The translations under genes were made by a program, and so were the position numbers. Of a stretch of 64,000 nt of DNA, positions 26,825 through 35,171 are shown in pieces. This stretch comes from Neoroseomonas lacus (GTDB lineage Bacteria; Pseudomonadota; Alphaproteobacteria; Acetobacterales; Acetobacteraceae): NCBI RefSeq assembly GCF_014644535.1, contig NZ_BMKW01000005.1:248001-312000 (forward strand), written 5' to 3'. The notes below the pieces were generated by a model, which saw nothing but the letters and a program-made list of their open reading frames with translations, ran no database searches and was not told the origin of the DNA. Within the stretch, counting starts at the first letter, position 1. The number at the start of each line of letters is the position of its first letter.

Positions 26825-27769
26825 CTATGGCCGGGCGTGTGGCGTCGCGGGCGCGGCCTGCGGTGTCGTCTCGGCGACGTGGTCATCCACGCCGAAACGG
26901 AAGCGCTCGTCGCGCCTTGGCAGGTACAGGGTGCCGAACATCCAGTCCCACAGGGCGAAGACCGTGGCAAAGTTCTTGTCGTGTTGGGCCGCGTCCGCCG
27001 AATGATGGGCCTGGTGCATGTGCGGGCTCACCAGGATCATCGACAGCCAGCGCGGGAAGGGCAGGACGACATGGCTGTGCCGCAGATGCGAGAAGGCCAC
27101 GTTCCACACCACGCTGAAGGCGTTCACGCCGAGCAGGGTCAGCGGATCCACCCGCGCCGCGAAGGCCGTGGCGACGATGCCCAATCCGAAGCCGTTCATG
27201 AAGGCACCGCAGCCGATATGGACGATCTGTTCCTGCGGCCAAAAGCGGAATGCGGTCAGCGGCGTCAGCACCGGCGGTTCGTGGTGCAGCCGGTGCGCCC
27301 GCCACAGCAACTCATAGCGATGGAAGATCCGGTGCGTCCAATAGAGCGAGAAGTCCGTGGTCACGAAGGGGATGAGCGCCGCGCAGGCCATGGCGAGCGG
27401 ATGGTCGAGCCGCGCCGAGGCCTGTGGAAAGCCGAAGATCGGCGCGAGCAGCAGCGTGGCGACGGTGACCCCGGAGGCGCTGAGCAGGAAGAACAACGGT
27501 GCCAGCAGGAAGGGGAGCGCCGAATTCACGACGAACAGCCCGAAATCCTGGCTTGCCTGGCGCAGGAAGGCGTGGGCGCCGACCGGCACCGCCTGGGCGC
27601 GCATCTCCCGCAGGGAGGCGCGCGTTGCCAGGCCGATCACGCCAAAGGCGAGCAGGGCGACGATCAGCGTCGGCCACCAGAATGGCGAGGCGGGTTCGGT
27701 CAGCAGCCCAGCCAGGCTGTGAAGCCAGTTCCATGCGGCGGTCAGCGGATCGTAGTCGGGCCAGATCAT
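26825..27769 (-). CDS. Sterol desaturase / fatty-acid hydroxylase superfamily protein
   Basis: A 314-residue integral-membrane di-iron enzyme. The histidine boxes are HRIFH (146-150), HRLHH (159-163), HSH (231-233) and HQAHH (252-256), as required for the eight-His di-iron centre. About four to five transmembrane segments lie at 31-50, 75-110, 123-142 and 180-215. It probably hydroxylates or desaturates a lipid (hopanoid, carotenoid or fatty acid); the substrate cannot be named. The ATG at 27769 is only 21 bp from the divergent creatininase-like start. Confidence 0.88.
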   Translation of the reverse strand: MIWPDYDPLTAAWNWLHSLAGLLTEPASPFWWPTLIVALLAFGVIGLATRASLREMRAQAVPVGAHAFLRQASQDFGLFVVNSALPFLLAPLFFLLSASGVTVATLLLAPIFGFPQASARLDHPLAMACAALIPFVTTDFSLYWTHRIFHRYELLWRAHRLHHEPPVLTPLTAFRFWPQEQIVHIGCGAFMNGFGLGIVATAFAARVDPLTLLGVNAFSVVWNVAFSHLRHSHVVLPFPRWLSMILVSPHMHQAHHSADAAQHDKNFATVFALWDWMFGTLYLPRRDERFRFGVDDHVAETTPQAAPATPHARP

Positions 27770-27790
27770 CGCGGCGCAGAATCCCACATC

Positions 27791-28618
27791 ATGCGCGCCG
27801 AGGGAACGGCGTTCCGGCGCACCCTGTTGCGTGCAGTGCTGCTGGCCGGGCTCGTCCTGCCGATGGTGGCGCGGGCACAACCGGTGCCCGACAGTCTCGA
27901 CATCGCCGACATGACCTGGATCGAGGTGCGCGACGCTGTCGCCAGCGGGCATCGCACCGCGATCGTGCCGAGCGGCGGGATCGAGCAGAACGGACCGCAC
28001 ATGATCCTCGGCAAGCACGACCACATCGTGCGGGCGAATGCGCTGCGCATCGCGCGCGAACTGGGCGATGCACTGGTCGTGCCGGTGCTGTCCTATTCGC
28101 CGCAGGGGCGGTTCGATCCGCCGGAGGGCAATCTGCGCTTTCCCGGCACCATAGGTGTCACCGACGAGGCCTTCGCGGCCATGCTCGAGGGCATCGCCCG
28201 CAGTCTGCGCGCGACGGGGTTCCGCACCATCTGCTTCCTCGCCGACAATGGGCCGAGCCAGCGGCCGCAGGAACGCCTGGCCGCGCGGCTGACGGCCGAG
28301 TGGCGGGGCGAGGGGGTGCGGGTAATTGCCGTCGAACGGTACTATGCCGCCATCGCGCAGCAGGATGACTGGTTGCGGGCGCAGGGCGAGACGACCGCCT
28401 CCATCGGCACCCATGCCGGGATCGGCGATACCTCGGAGCTGATGGCCATCCATCCGGCGGGGGTGGATCTGTCGCGGCTGCCCTCGCGGCTCGATACCTT
28501 GCAGTCGCTGGGGGCGACGGGCGACCCGTCGCGCGCCTCCGCCGCGCGGGGGGAGACGATGCTGGCGATGCGCATCGCCGCCGCCGTCGCGCAGATACGC
28601 GCGGCGCAGGGGCGCTGA
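27791..28618 (+). CDS. Exported creatininase-family protein
   Basis: A 275-residue protein with a signal peptide (about 1-29, Arg pair, then MVARAQ) and a creatininase fold: PSGGIEQNGPHMILGKHDHI (45-64) provides the Glu, His and Asp metal ligands, SPQGRFDPPEGNLRFPGTIG follows, and THAGIGDTSELMAIHP near residue 205 gives the catalytic Glu. Creatininase-family enzymes hydrolyse cyclic or linear amides with two metals; export is unusual. The start is ATG 27791. With 21 bp to the divergent hydroxylase gene, promoters must overlap the coding starts or be leaderless. Confidence 0.82.
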   Translation: MRAEGTAFRRTLLRAVLLAGLVLPMVARAQPVPDSLDIADMTWIEVRDAVASGHRTAIVPSGGIEQNGPHMILGKHDHIVRANALRIARELGDALVVPVLSYSPQGRFDPPEGNLRFPGTIGVTDEAFAAMLEGIARSLRATGFRTICFLADNGPSQRPQERLAARLTAEWRGEGVRVIAVERYYAAIAQQDDWLRAQGETTASIGTHAGIGDTSELMAIHPAGVDLSRLPSRLDTLQSLGATGDPSRASAARGETMLAMRIAAAVAQIRAAQGR

Positions 28619-28796
28619 ATGGTGGTTGGACCGGCGTGGCGGCGGCGCGCATCACCGGCCATTTTACCGACGGCGGGTGACGCTCCGGGGCCGGTCGCGA
28701 GCATGCGCCGGAACGCGCATCCCCGAACGGAGACCGAGCCCTGTTGCAGCCGCCCCCGCCGATGCCCATGGTGAGGACCGATCCGCGGAGGACGCC

Positions 28797-29336
28797 ATGC
28801 CGATCGACGAAACGCTACCCTTCCTGCCTGTTTCCATCGCCGTACTGACCGTGAGCGATACGCGCGACCTGGCTTCCGACCGGTCCGGCCAGACGCTGCA
28901 GGATCGCATCGAGGCCGGTGGCCATCACTGCGTCGCGCGCGAGATCGTCAAGGACGAGGCGGATGTCATCGAGGCGACGCTGCGTCGCTGGATCGCCGAC
29001 CCGGCCGTCGATTGCGTCATCACCACCGGGGGGACCGGCATCACCGGCCGCGACGTGACGCCCGAGGCGTTCAAGCGCGTGCTGGAGAAGGAGATAGAGG
29101 GGTTCGGCGAGTTGTTCCGCATGTTGAGCTACGCCAAGATCGGCACCTCGACGATGCAGTCGCGCGCCTTGGGTGGGGTGGCGGACGGGACGTATCTGTT
29201 CGCGCTGCCGGGTTCGACCGGGGCTTGCAAGGATGCGTGGGACGATATCCTGAAGTTCCAGCTCGACAGCCGGCACCGCCCCTGCAACCTGGTTGAGCTG
29301 ATGCCGCGGCTGAAGGAACATCTGAAGGCGGCGTGA
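28797..29336 (+). CDS. moaB: Molybdenum cofactor biosynthesis protein B
   Basis: A 179-residue MogA/MoaB-fold protein. SIAVLTVSDTRDLASDRSG at the N-terminus, the TTGGTGITGRDVTPEA molybdopterin-binding loop (about 76-91), and ALPGSTGACKDAWDDI are diagnostic. It adenylates molybdopterin or binds it in Moco synthesis. The ATG at 28797 has CGGAGG 6 nt upstream; the frame's extension to 28626 is not needed. It is followed by the inverted-repeat element copy 2. Confidence 0.93.
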   Translation: MPIDETLPFLPVSIAVLTVSDTRDLASDRSGQTLQDRIEAGGHHCVAREIVKDEADVIEATLRRWIADPAVDCVITTGGTGITGRDVTPEAFKRVLEKEIEGFGELFRMLSYAKIGTSTMQSRALGGVADGTYLFALPGSTGACKDAWDDILKFQLDSRHRPCNLVELMPRLKEHLKAA

Positions 29337-29344
29337 GGGGTGGA

Positions 29345-29537
29345 TGGGCTTTGCCCCTCCGGACCACCCCACCAAAGGCCCGGGGCGATACCTGGCACGC
29401 GGCGCCGCGTCATGACCCATTTGGGCGCAGGTCGCACGCCGCGCCTGGAAGCCGAACAGTCGCGCCCCACACCAACAGACGGCATTCCAAAGGGCTCAGC
29501 CCTTTGGCGGGGTGATTTGGAGGGGCGGCGCCCCTCC
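29345..29537. mobile_element. Dispersed element with imperfect terminal inverted repeats, copy 2
   Basis: Left end GGGCTTTGCCCCTCC followed by GGACCACCCCACCAAAGGCC; right end GCCCTTTGGCGGGGTG...GGAGGGGCGGCGCCCCTCC. The ends match those of the copy at 18311 and are inverted relative to each other. The interior is about 110 bp and non-coding, sharing CGATACCTGGC near the left end with the CGATACTTGGC of copy 1. It sits just downstream of moaB. Confidence 0.65.
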
Positions 29538-29603
29538 AATGCTTCCGCCGTGCCCATTTTAGACTTTTACGATCTTGGCTCTTTAGCGTCCCGGCCCGTC
29601 ATT

Positions 29604-30749
29604 TCAGAACAGCGTCAGCTGCGCAGCCTTGTGCACGGCGCCCGGCAGGTCCGGCACGCGGAACTGGCTGCAGTCGAGCGCGCCCACGCCGCCGCCGCGC
29701 CGTTCCAGCCCGAGCCGCCGCGACGCCACGGCGAAACGCTGCGCCAGCAGATCGGCATAGGCGCCGGTGCCCTTCTGGCGCACGCCGAAGCGGCTGTCAT
29801 ACATCGCACCGCCGCGGGTCTGGCGGATCAGCGAGAGGACCCGTGCCGCGCGGTCAGGCATGTGGCGGGCGAGCCAATCCTCGAACAACTGCTTGATCTC
29901 GAGCGGCAGGCGCAGCAGCACATAGCCGGCGCTGGTCGCGCCGGCGGCGGCGGCGCGGTCGAGGATGGTCTCCAGTTCCGCATCGTTGACCGCTGGGATC
30001 ATCGGGGCGGCCAGCACGGCGGCGGGGATGCCGGCAGCGGCGAGCGCCCGCACGGCGGCCAACCGCCGTTCCGGCGAGGCGGCGCGCGGTTCCATGATGC
30101 GGGCGAGGCGCGCATCGAGCGTGGTGATCGACAGGCAAACCCGCACCAGGTTGCGCTTCGCCATGGCCGAGAGGATGTCGAGGTCGCGCAGCACGCCGGC
30201 CGATTTCGTCACGATGGTGACGGGGTGGTTGAAGCGGTCGAGCACTTCCAGCACGCCGCGCGTCAGCTTCAGCGTGCGCTCGACCGGCTGGTACGGGTCG
30301 GTGTTGGAGCCCAGGGCGATCGGCTTCGGGTCGTAGCCGGGCTTGCGGAGTTCCTTCTCGAGCAGGGCGGCGACCTCGGGCTTGAACAGCAGCTGGGTTT
30401 CGAAATCGAGGCCCGGGGAGAGGCCGAGATAGGCGTGGGAGGGCCGGGCGTAGCAATAGACGCAGCCATGCTCGCAGCCGCGATAGGGGTTCACGGCGCG
30501 GTCGAAGCCGATATCGGGGCTCTGGTTCCAGGCCAGGGCGGATTTCGCACTGTCCTTGGTGAGCGTCGTCGGCAGCGGCGGCAGGTCGGCGAAGGCGGCT
30601 TCCAGCGTACCCCAGCCATCGTCGAATGCCTCCCGAGCGGTGTGCTCGAAGCGCACGGCGGGATTGAGGCCAGCCCCACGACCCTTGCGCGCCAGAGGCT
30701 GCAGGCCGTGGCCAAGGTCGGGCGAGAGATAGCTGCTGCCATCCGGCAT
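29604..30749 (-). CDS. PA0069-family radical SAM protein (SplB-like)
   Basis: A 381-residue radical SAM enzyme. The cluster motif is CEHGCVYC (C92, C96, C99), followed by the ALGSNTDPYQPVER segment typical of the PA0069 / spore-photoproduct-lyase-like group. The C-terminal part (SRFGVRQKGTGAYADLL) is conserved in that group. The function is unknown; relation to SplB hints at DNA or nucleotide repair. A LexA box lies 83-97 bp upstream of the start, fitting a DNA-damage role. The ATG at 30749 is the only sensible start. Confidence 0.87.
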   Translation of the reverse strand: MPDGSSYLSPDLGHGLQPLARKGRGAGLNPAVRFEHTAREAFDDGWGTLEAAFADLPPLPTTLTKDSAKSALAWNQSPDIGFDRAVNPYRGCEHGCVYCYARPSHAYLGLSPGLDFETQLLFKPEVAALLEKELRKPGYDPKPIALGSNTDPYQPVERTLKLTRGVLEVLDRFNHPVTIVTKSAGVLRDLDILSAMAKRNLVRVCLSITTLDARLARIMEPRAASPERRLAAVRALAAAGIPAAVLAAPMIPAVNDAELETILDRAAAAGATSAGYVLLRLPLEIKQLFEDWLARHMPDRAARVLSLIRQTRGGAMYDSRFGVRQKGTGAYADLLAQRFAVASRRLGLERRGGGVGALDCSQFRVPDLPGAVHKAAQLTLF

Positions 30750-30831
30750 GGGGCGGTCCTGCCTGTCCGAGGAGGGGAGAAGTTCCTGGTTCGTTCGAGT
30801 GCATCCTGCGCAAGCCGGCGCCCAAGGTCAA

Positions 30832-30846
30832 GAACAAAGAGAGAAC
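30832..30846 (-). promoter_or_regulatory. Candidate LexA (SOS) box upstream of the radical SAM gene
   Basis: On the minus strand GTTC-TCTCTTT-GTTC, an exact GTTC-N7-GTTC, immediately followed by TTGACC, a good -35 hexamer, with CAGGAT 17 bp further as a weak -10. Binding of LexA would cover the -35. The downstream gene is the SplB-like radical SAM gene. Confidence 0.6.
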
Positions 30847-30883
30847 TAATGGTTAATGAATCCCTAACGGGTCGATCGGCCTT

Positions 30884-31573
30884 GTGCGAACGTTAAGTGA
30901 ACTCACCGCCGTCCTGCCGACCCTCAACGCGGCGGCAACGCTGGGCCAGACGCTGGAAGTCCTGGCCGGCGGTCTTGCCGGGGTGGTGGTTGCCGATGGC
31001 GGCAGTACCGACGGCACGGCGGCTACCGCCATCGCCGCCGGCGCGCATCTGCTCATCGCGCCGCGGGGCCGGGGCAGCCAGATCGCCGCCGGCACCGGCG
31101 TGGTCACCACGCCCTGGATGCTGGTGCTGCATGCGGATACGCGCCCTGGCGCTGGATGGCACGATGCCGCCGAGGCCTTCATGGCCGACCCCGCCAATGC
31201 CCGCCGCGCCGGCTATTTCCGCTTCGCCCTCGATGATCCGGCGCCGCAGGCGCGCCGCCTGGAACGGATGGTCGCCTGGCGCTGCCGGTGGCTCGGCCTG
31301 CCCTATGGCGACCAGGGGCTGTTGATCTCGCGCGACTTCCTCGCCGAGCTTGGCGGCTACCGGTCGATCCCGATCATGGAGGATGTCGACCTGGTGCGAC
31401 GGATCGGCCGGGGGCGGCTGGTGGCGCTGGAGCCGCCCTTCATCACCTCCGCCACGCGCTGGCGCGAACAGGGCTGGTGGCGCCGTTCGGCGCGCAACCT
31501 CGCCTGCCTGGCGCTGTGGTTCGCCGGGCTGCCGCCGTCGCGCATCGCCCGGCTCTATGCGGGGCGGCGTTGA
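30884..31573 (+). CDS. Glycosyltransferase family 2-like protein (TIGR04283 type)
   Basis: A 229-residue GT-A fold enzyme. TAVLPTLNAAATLG, VVVADGGSTDGTA and LLIAPRGRGSQIAAG are followed by MLVLHADTRPG (the DxD-equivalent HADT) and MEDVDLVRRIGR (the acceptor-binding ED). This pattern matches the TIGR04283 group, often paired with TIGR04282 proteins as here (19-bp gap). The start is GTG at 30884. The real sugar donor and acceptor are unknown. It diverges from the radical SAM gene. Confidence 0.85.
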   Translation: MRTLSELTAVLPTLNAAATLGQTLEVLAGGLAGVVVADGGSTDGTAATAIAAGAHLLIAPRGRGSQIAAGTGVVTTPWMLVLHADTRPGAGWHDAAEAFMADPANARRAGYFRFALDDPAPQARRLERMVAWRCRWLGLPYGDQGLLISRDFLAELGGYRSIPIMEDVDLVRRIGRGRLVALEPPFITSATRWREQGWWRRSARNLACLALWFAGLPPSRIARLYAGRR

Positions 31574-31592
31574 TCGGCTTGGCTGGTACGGC

Positions 31593-32180
31593 ATGAACCG
31601 ACCGACGGTGATCCTGTTCGCTCGCGCGCCGCGTCTCGGCGCGGTGAAGCGCCGGCTGGCGAAGGGCATTGGCGACCGCGCCGCGCTGCGCTTCTACCAG
31701 GCGACCCTGGCCGCCACGGCACGGCCGATCGCCCGTGACCGGCGCTGGCGGACCGTGCTGGCCACCACGCCGGCCGGCGCGCGTACGGATTGGACGCGCT
31801 TCGTGCCGCGCGGGACGATGCGCGTGACGCAACCGAAGGGCGACCTTGGCGCCCGCATGGAAGGGTGCCTGCGGCGCTATCCGCGCGCGGTGCTGGTCGG
31901 CAGCGATATCCCCGAGCTTTGTCCCGCTGACATTGCCGCCGCCTTTCGTGCGCTGGGGCGTGCGGATGCCGTCTTTGGCCCAGCGACGGATGGGGGGTAT
32001 TGGCTGATTGGCCTGGGCCCAAGGCGGCCGGCGCGCCCCTTCGCGCGGGTGCGCTGGTCGAGCGAGCATGCCTTGGCCGATACCGGGGCGAATTTTCGCG
32101 GCCGCCGGGTCGCGCTGTTGCGGAGGCTGCACGACGTGGACACTGCCGAGGATCTTGCCTGCTTGAAGGCCCGGTCATGA
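31593..32180 (+). CDS. TIGR04282-family glycosyltransferase/nucleotidyltransferase-like protein
   Basis: A 195-residue MobA/CofC-like Rossmann protein. ILFARAPRLGAVKRRLAKGIG is the nucleotide-binding loop, VLVGSDIPELCPADI follows, and FGPATDGGYWLIGL carries the metal-binding Asp. Members are annotated as arsenosugar-pathway glycosyltransferases mainly because of co-occurrence; no arsenic gene is visible here. The ATG at 31593 follows the TIGR04283 gene by 19 bp, and its stop overlaps the HPP start (ATGA). Confidence 0.83.
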   Translation: MNRPTVILFARAPRLGAVKRRLAKGIGDRAALRFYQATLAATARPIARDRRWRTVLATTPAGARTDWTRFVPRGTMRVTQPKGDLGARMEGCLRRYPRAVLVGSDIPELCPADIAAAFRALGRADAVFGPATDGGYWLIGLGPRRPARPFARVRWSSEHALADTGANFRGRRVALLRRLHDVDTAEDLACLKARS

Positions 32181-32758
32181 AGCCGCCGCCGCCGCGGCGC
32201 ATCTTGGTGCAGATCTTCGGGACGGCCGCGGCGCTGCTGCTCGCCAATGCGGCCTTGTCCTTCACCGAGCATCCCTGGCTGCTGCCCTCGCTCGGCGGGT
32301 CCTGCGTCATTCTGTTCGGCATGCCGCGTGGCATCATGGCGCAGCCGCGATCCTTTATCGGCGGGCACCTGATCGCGACCGTGGTCGGCATGCTGTTCCA
32401 CGATGGCTATGTGCGCTTCGGAGGACCGATCGGCGTCTGGCTCGCCTTCGCCGTGGGCACTGCGCTGGCGGCCATGGCAGTGACGCGGACCATCCATTCC
32501 CCGGCCGGGGCCAACCCGGTCGTCGTCTTCGTCGAGAATGCCAATTGGCATTTCCTGGCGACGCCGCTGTTGCCCGGGCTCGCGACGCTGTTCCTGGTGG
32601 CCTATGCGGCGAACAACCTGCGCAGCCCCTGGGGGGCCGGGCCGTGGCCGCGCTTCACGCGGTGGGGGCTGAAGGCGGTGCCGTCACGGGCGCCGGGACA
32701 GGAGCGCCGGCCGTCGCGGGACCCCACCCCGCCGCGGGGACCCATCGACGTCGCTTGA
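32177..32758 (+). CDS. HPP family membrane protein
   Basis: A 193-residue protein with four predicted transmembrane helices (about 10-28, 33-52, 62-100 and 128-146). GGSCVILFGMPRGIMAQPRSFIGGH and the signature HSPAGANPVVV (in place of the strict HPPAG) mark the HPP family, members of which have been linked to nitrite transport into plastids and otherwise are unknown. It overlaps the TIGR04282 gene by 4 bp. The Arg/Pro-rich tail after residue 165 is probably disordered. Confidence 0.82.
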   Translation: MKPPPPRRILVQIFGTAAALLLANAALSFTEHPWLLPSLGGSCVILFGMPRGIMAQPRSFIGGHLIATVVGMLFHDGYVRFGGPIGVWLAFAVGTALAAMAVTRTIHSPAGANPVVVFVENANWHFLATPLLPGLATLFLVAYAANNLRSPWGAGPWPRFTRWGLKAVPSRAPGQERRPSRDPTPPRGPIDVA

Positions 32759-32810
32759 TGCCGGCGGCTCGCGTCACAGGAGCGGCGCCGCCTGGGCGGG
32801 CGATGCCGCT

Positions 32811-33551
32811 TTATCCGACTGCCCCCGTCGCCAATGCCGCTGCCCAATCGGGGCGCCCATTCTCCGACGCACGGTGCGCCGCGGCGTCCCAATCATAGTC
32901 GAGGACCAGCAATTCCGCCCCCCAGCGGCCGCGCCGCAGGGTCAGGATGGCGTAGCGCGCATGCGGGGAGCGGTATTCGAGCCCCGGCGCGGCCGGGCTG
33001 TCGGCGAAGACCGGGCAGCCGACACTGCCGGGGTTTAGGATGGTGCAGCCTTGCGGCCCCTGCACCAGCGCCTGGCGGTGGCTGTGACCGCATAGAACCA
33101 CCCCGCCGGGCCGCGCCGCCGCGCCGAGCCTGGCCGCGACGGTGGCGCGCGGTGCCGGGGAGAGAAGGCCATTGGCTGGTTCCTCCAGCAGGTAGGTGCT
33201 GTCGTCGCTCGGCGTGCCGTGGACGGCGAGGATGTCCGGCGCGACTTCCAGCGTCGGCGGCAGGGCGTGCAGGCTGGCACGTTGGGCCGCGGTCAGCGCC
33301 TCGCGCGCGAAGCGGCCGGCGGGGGAGAGTTCGGCCTCGGGTTTCTCGACGATCCAGCGGTCGTGGTTGCCGCGCACCGTGGGCAGGTCGAGCCCGGCGA
33401 GGCGTTCGAAGGTCTCGTGCGGCCAGAGCGGGCCGGTGACGCAGTCGCCGAGATTGACGATGGCATCGACGCCGCGCTCGGCGAGGTCGGTGAGCACGGC
33501 CTCCAGCGCGAGGAGGTTGCCGTGGATGTCGGAGATCACCGCGAGACGCAT
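32811..33551 (-). CDS. Metallophosphoesterase (YfcE/MJ0936 type)
   Basis: A 246-residue calcineurin-like phosphoesterase. All metal motifs are present: DIHGN (8-12), GDCVTG (about 35-40), GNHDR (about 60-64), VHGTP and GHSHRQ (about 152-157). The family hydrolyses phosphodiesters or phosphomonoesters with Mn2+/Ni2+; physiological substrate unknown. The ATG at 33551 begins MRLAVISDIHG; the earlier start at 33584 adds eleven unconserved residues. It converges on the HPP gene with 52 bp between. Confidence 0.9.
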   Translation of the reverse strand: MRLAVISDIHGNLLALEAVLTDLAERGVDAIVNLGDCVTGPLWPHETFERLAGLDLPTVRGNHDRWIVEKPEAELSPAGRFAREALTAAQRASLHALPPTLEVAPDILAVHGTPSDDSTYLLEEPANGLLSPAPRATVAARLGAAARPGGVVLCGHSHRQALVQGPQGCTILNPGSVGCPVFADSPAAPGLEYRSPHARYAILTLRRGRWGAELLVLDYDWDAAAHRASENGRPDWAAALATGAVG

Positions 33552-33664
33552 GGCCTGGTCCTCATCATGCTGGTGGCGCCGCATGCTGGCGGCGCCGGCC
33601 GGGGCGTGCGAGCCTTTCCGCCGGAGCGTGATGGCCGCAGCTGCGAATGCATCGGAGGCCTGAA

Positions 33665-33674
33665 ATCACGTGAT
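33665..33674. promoter_or_regulatory. Palindrome upstream of the DJ-1 family gene
   Basis: ATCACGTGAT, a perfect 10-bp palindrome, lies 67-76 bp before the start of the DJ-1/PfpI gene and also upstream of the divergent phosphoesterase gene. It could be an operator for either. This rests on symmetry alone. Confidence 0.3.
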
Positions 33675-33741
33675 CACACAAAGGGTTTGAGCGGGGTTGG
33701 TGAACGAAGGTGAACCAATCACGCTCCGGAGGACCGCCACG

Positions 33742-34428
33742 ATGACCGCACCGCTTCGCTTCGGCCTGTTGCTGTTTCCGCGCCTGACGCAACTCGACAT
33801 GACCGGGCCTTTCGAGGTGTTGTCGCGCGTGCCGGGCGGCAAGGTGCATCTGATCTGGAAGAATCGCGAGCCGGTCAGCGCCGATACCGGCCTGACCATG
33901 ATGCCGGATACGAGCTTCGCCGACTGCCCGCAGATGGATGTGATCTGCGTGCCCGGCGGGCCCGGCGTGGCGGCGCTGATGGAGGATGAGGAGGTGCTCG
34001 CCTTCCTGCGCGCGCAGGCAGCGGGGGCGCGGTTCGTCACCTCGGTCTGCACGGGGGCGCTGGTGCTGGGGGCGGCGGGACTGCTCAAGGGCGTGCGGGC
34101 GACGACGCATTGGGCGAGCCATGATTTCCTGGCCTCGCTGGGAGCGGTGCCGGAGCAGGGGCGCTGGGTGCGCGACGGGCGCGTGGTGACCGGCGGCGGC
34201 GTGACCGCGGGGATCGATTTCGCGCTGGCGCTGGTAGCGGAGATGCTGTCGCCGGAGGCGGCGCAGGCGATCCAGTTGCAGATCGAATATGCGCCGGCGC
34301 CGCCCTTCGATGCGGGTTCGCCGGCGACGGCGCCGGCCGGTGTGCTGGCGACGGCCAAGGCTCGGGGGGCCGCGATGCGAGCGGAACGCGAGGCGCTGGT
34401 TGCCCGCGTCGCGGCGCGCTTCGCCTGA
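33742..34428 (+). CDS. DJ-1/PfpI family protein, isonitrile hydratase-like
   Basis: A 228-residue DJ-1-superfamily protein. LDMTGPFEVL and VPGGPGVAALM precede the nucleophile-elbow cysteine in TSVCTGALVLGAAGLL (about 106), and ATTHWA plus VTGGGVTAGIDFALA follow; this set resembles isonitrile hydratase (InhA) and the N-terminal domain of AraC-type GlxA regulators, but no helix-turn-helix is present. The ATG at 33742 has GGAGG at 33728-33732. Its stop is 1 bp from the convergent PPOX gene's stop. Confidence 0.85.
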   Translation: MTAPLRFGLLLFPRLTQLDMTGPFEVLSRVPGGKVHLIWKNREPVSADTGLTMMPDTSFADCPQMDVICVPGGPGVAALMEDEEVLAFLRAQAAGARFVTSVCTGALVLGAAGLLKGVRATTHWASHDFLASLGAVPEQGRWVRDGRVVTGGGVTAGIDFALALVAEMLSPEAAQAIQLQIEYAPAPPFDAGSPATAPAGVLATAKARGAAMRAEREALVARVAARFA

Positions 34429-34429
34429 G

Positions 34430-35038
34430 TCACCACATGGTCTTGGCGGCGCGGGCGGGCCATTCGCGGTCATAGGCCTCACCGCCGGTCTCGCCCTGGC
34501 TCATCACCGCGAGGATCTGGCCCGGCGTCGGCAGGCTGCCGGGGGCGGCGTGGCGTGCGGCGTCCCACAGCCCGGCGCGGACCACGGCGCGGGCGCATTG
34601 GAAGAAGAGTTCCTCGACCGTGATCACCACCACGGAGCGCGGCGCGGCGCCGTCGATGGCGAAGGAGGCGAGCAACTCGGGCGCGACCGACAGATGCGCG
34701 CGGCCGTTGACGCGCAGGGTGGTGCCGGAGCCGGGGATCAGGAACAGCAGGCCGACGCGCGGGTCGCGGACGATGTTGCGCAGGCTGTCGACGCGGTTGT
34801 TGCCGCGTCGGTCGGGCAGCAGAAGGGTGCGGTCATCCGGGAGGCGGACCAAGCCATGGGCGTCGCCGCGCGGGGAGGCATCGAGGCCTTCGGGGCCGAC
34901 GGTGGCCAGCACCATGAAGGGGGATGCCTCGATCAGTCGCCGGTATTCGGGGGTCACGCGGTCCGCGACCTTGGCGGTCGAGGCGAGGTTGGGCGTGCCG
35001 TAGAGCGCTTCGAGCGCTTCCACCGTCTCGATCCGCAT
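34430..35038 (-). CDS. PPOX-class FMN protein (MSMEG_1061-like)
   Basis: A 202-residue split-barrel flavoprotein. SPFMVLATVGPEGLDASPRGD, DDRTLLLPDRRGNNRVDSLRNI and the VGLLFLIPGSGTTLRVNGRA segment form the FMN/F420-binding barrel of the pyridoxamine-phosphate-oxidase superfamily. EELFFQCARAVVRA near the C-terminus is typical of the MSMEG_1061 subgroup. The ATG at 35038 is favoured over the longer frame. Substrate unknown. Confidence 0.87.
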   Translation of the reverse strand: MRIETVEALEALYGTPNLASTAKVADRVTPEYRRLIEASPFMVLATVGPEGLDASPRGDAHGLVRLPDDRTLLLPDRRGNNRVDSLRNIVRDPRVGLLFLIPGSGTTLRVNGRAHLSVAPELLASFAIDGAAPRSVVVITVEELFFQCARAVVRAGLWDAARHAAPGSLPTPGQILAVMSQGETGGEAYDREWPARAAKTMW

Positions 35039-35171
35039 GAGTCGCTTCCTGATGCTGTCCACTGCGGCATTACGCCCGGCCGCACGGGGCCGGTAGATGG
35101 AGGAGTCCGGCGCCCCTCCGCGTTCACGCAAGCTTCATGCGGCTGCGCGAGACTGGTGCCGGAGGCCGTCC

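Noticed and set aside
29345..29537. Inverted-repeat element as a simple transcription terminator of moaB
   Set aside because: A terminator would not need about 110 bp of interior nor a second copy with the same two ends far away, although the end hairpins may still terminate transcription.
31593..32180. Arsenosugar biosynthesis locus suggested by the TIGR04282 family name
   Set aside because: No arsenite methyltransferase or ArsS-like gene is nearby; the radical SAM gene next door belongs to the PA0069 group and has its own SOS-type promoter.
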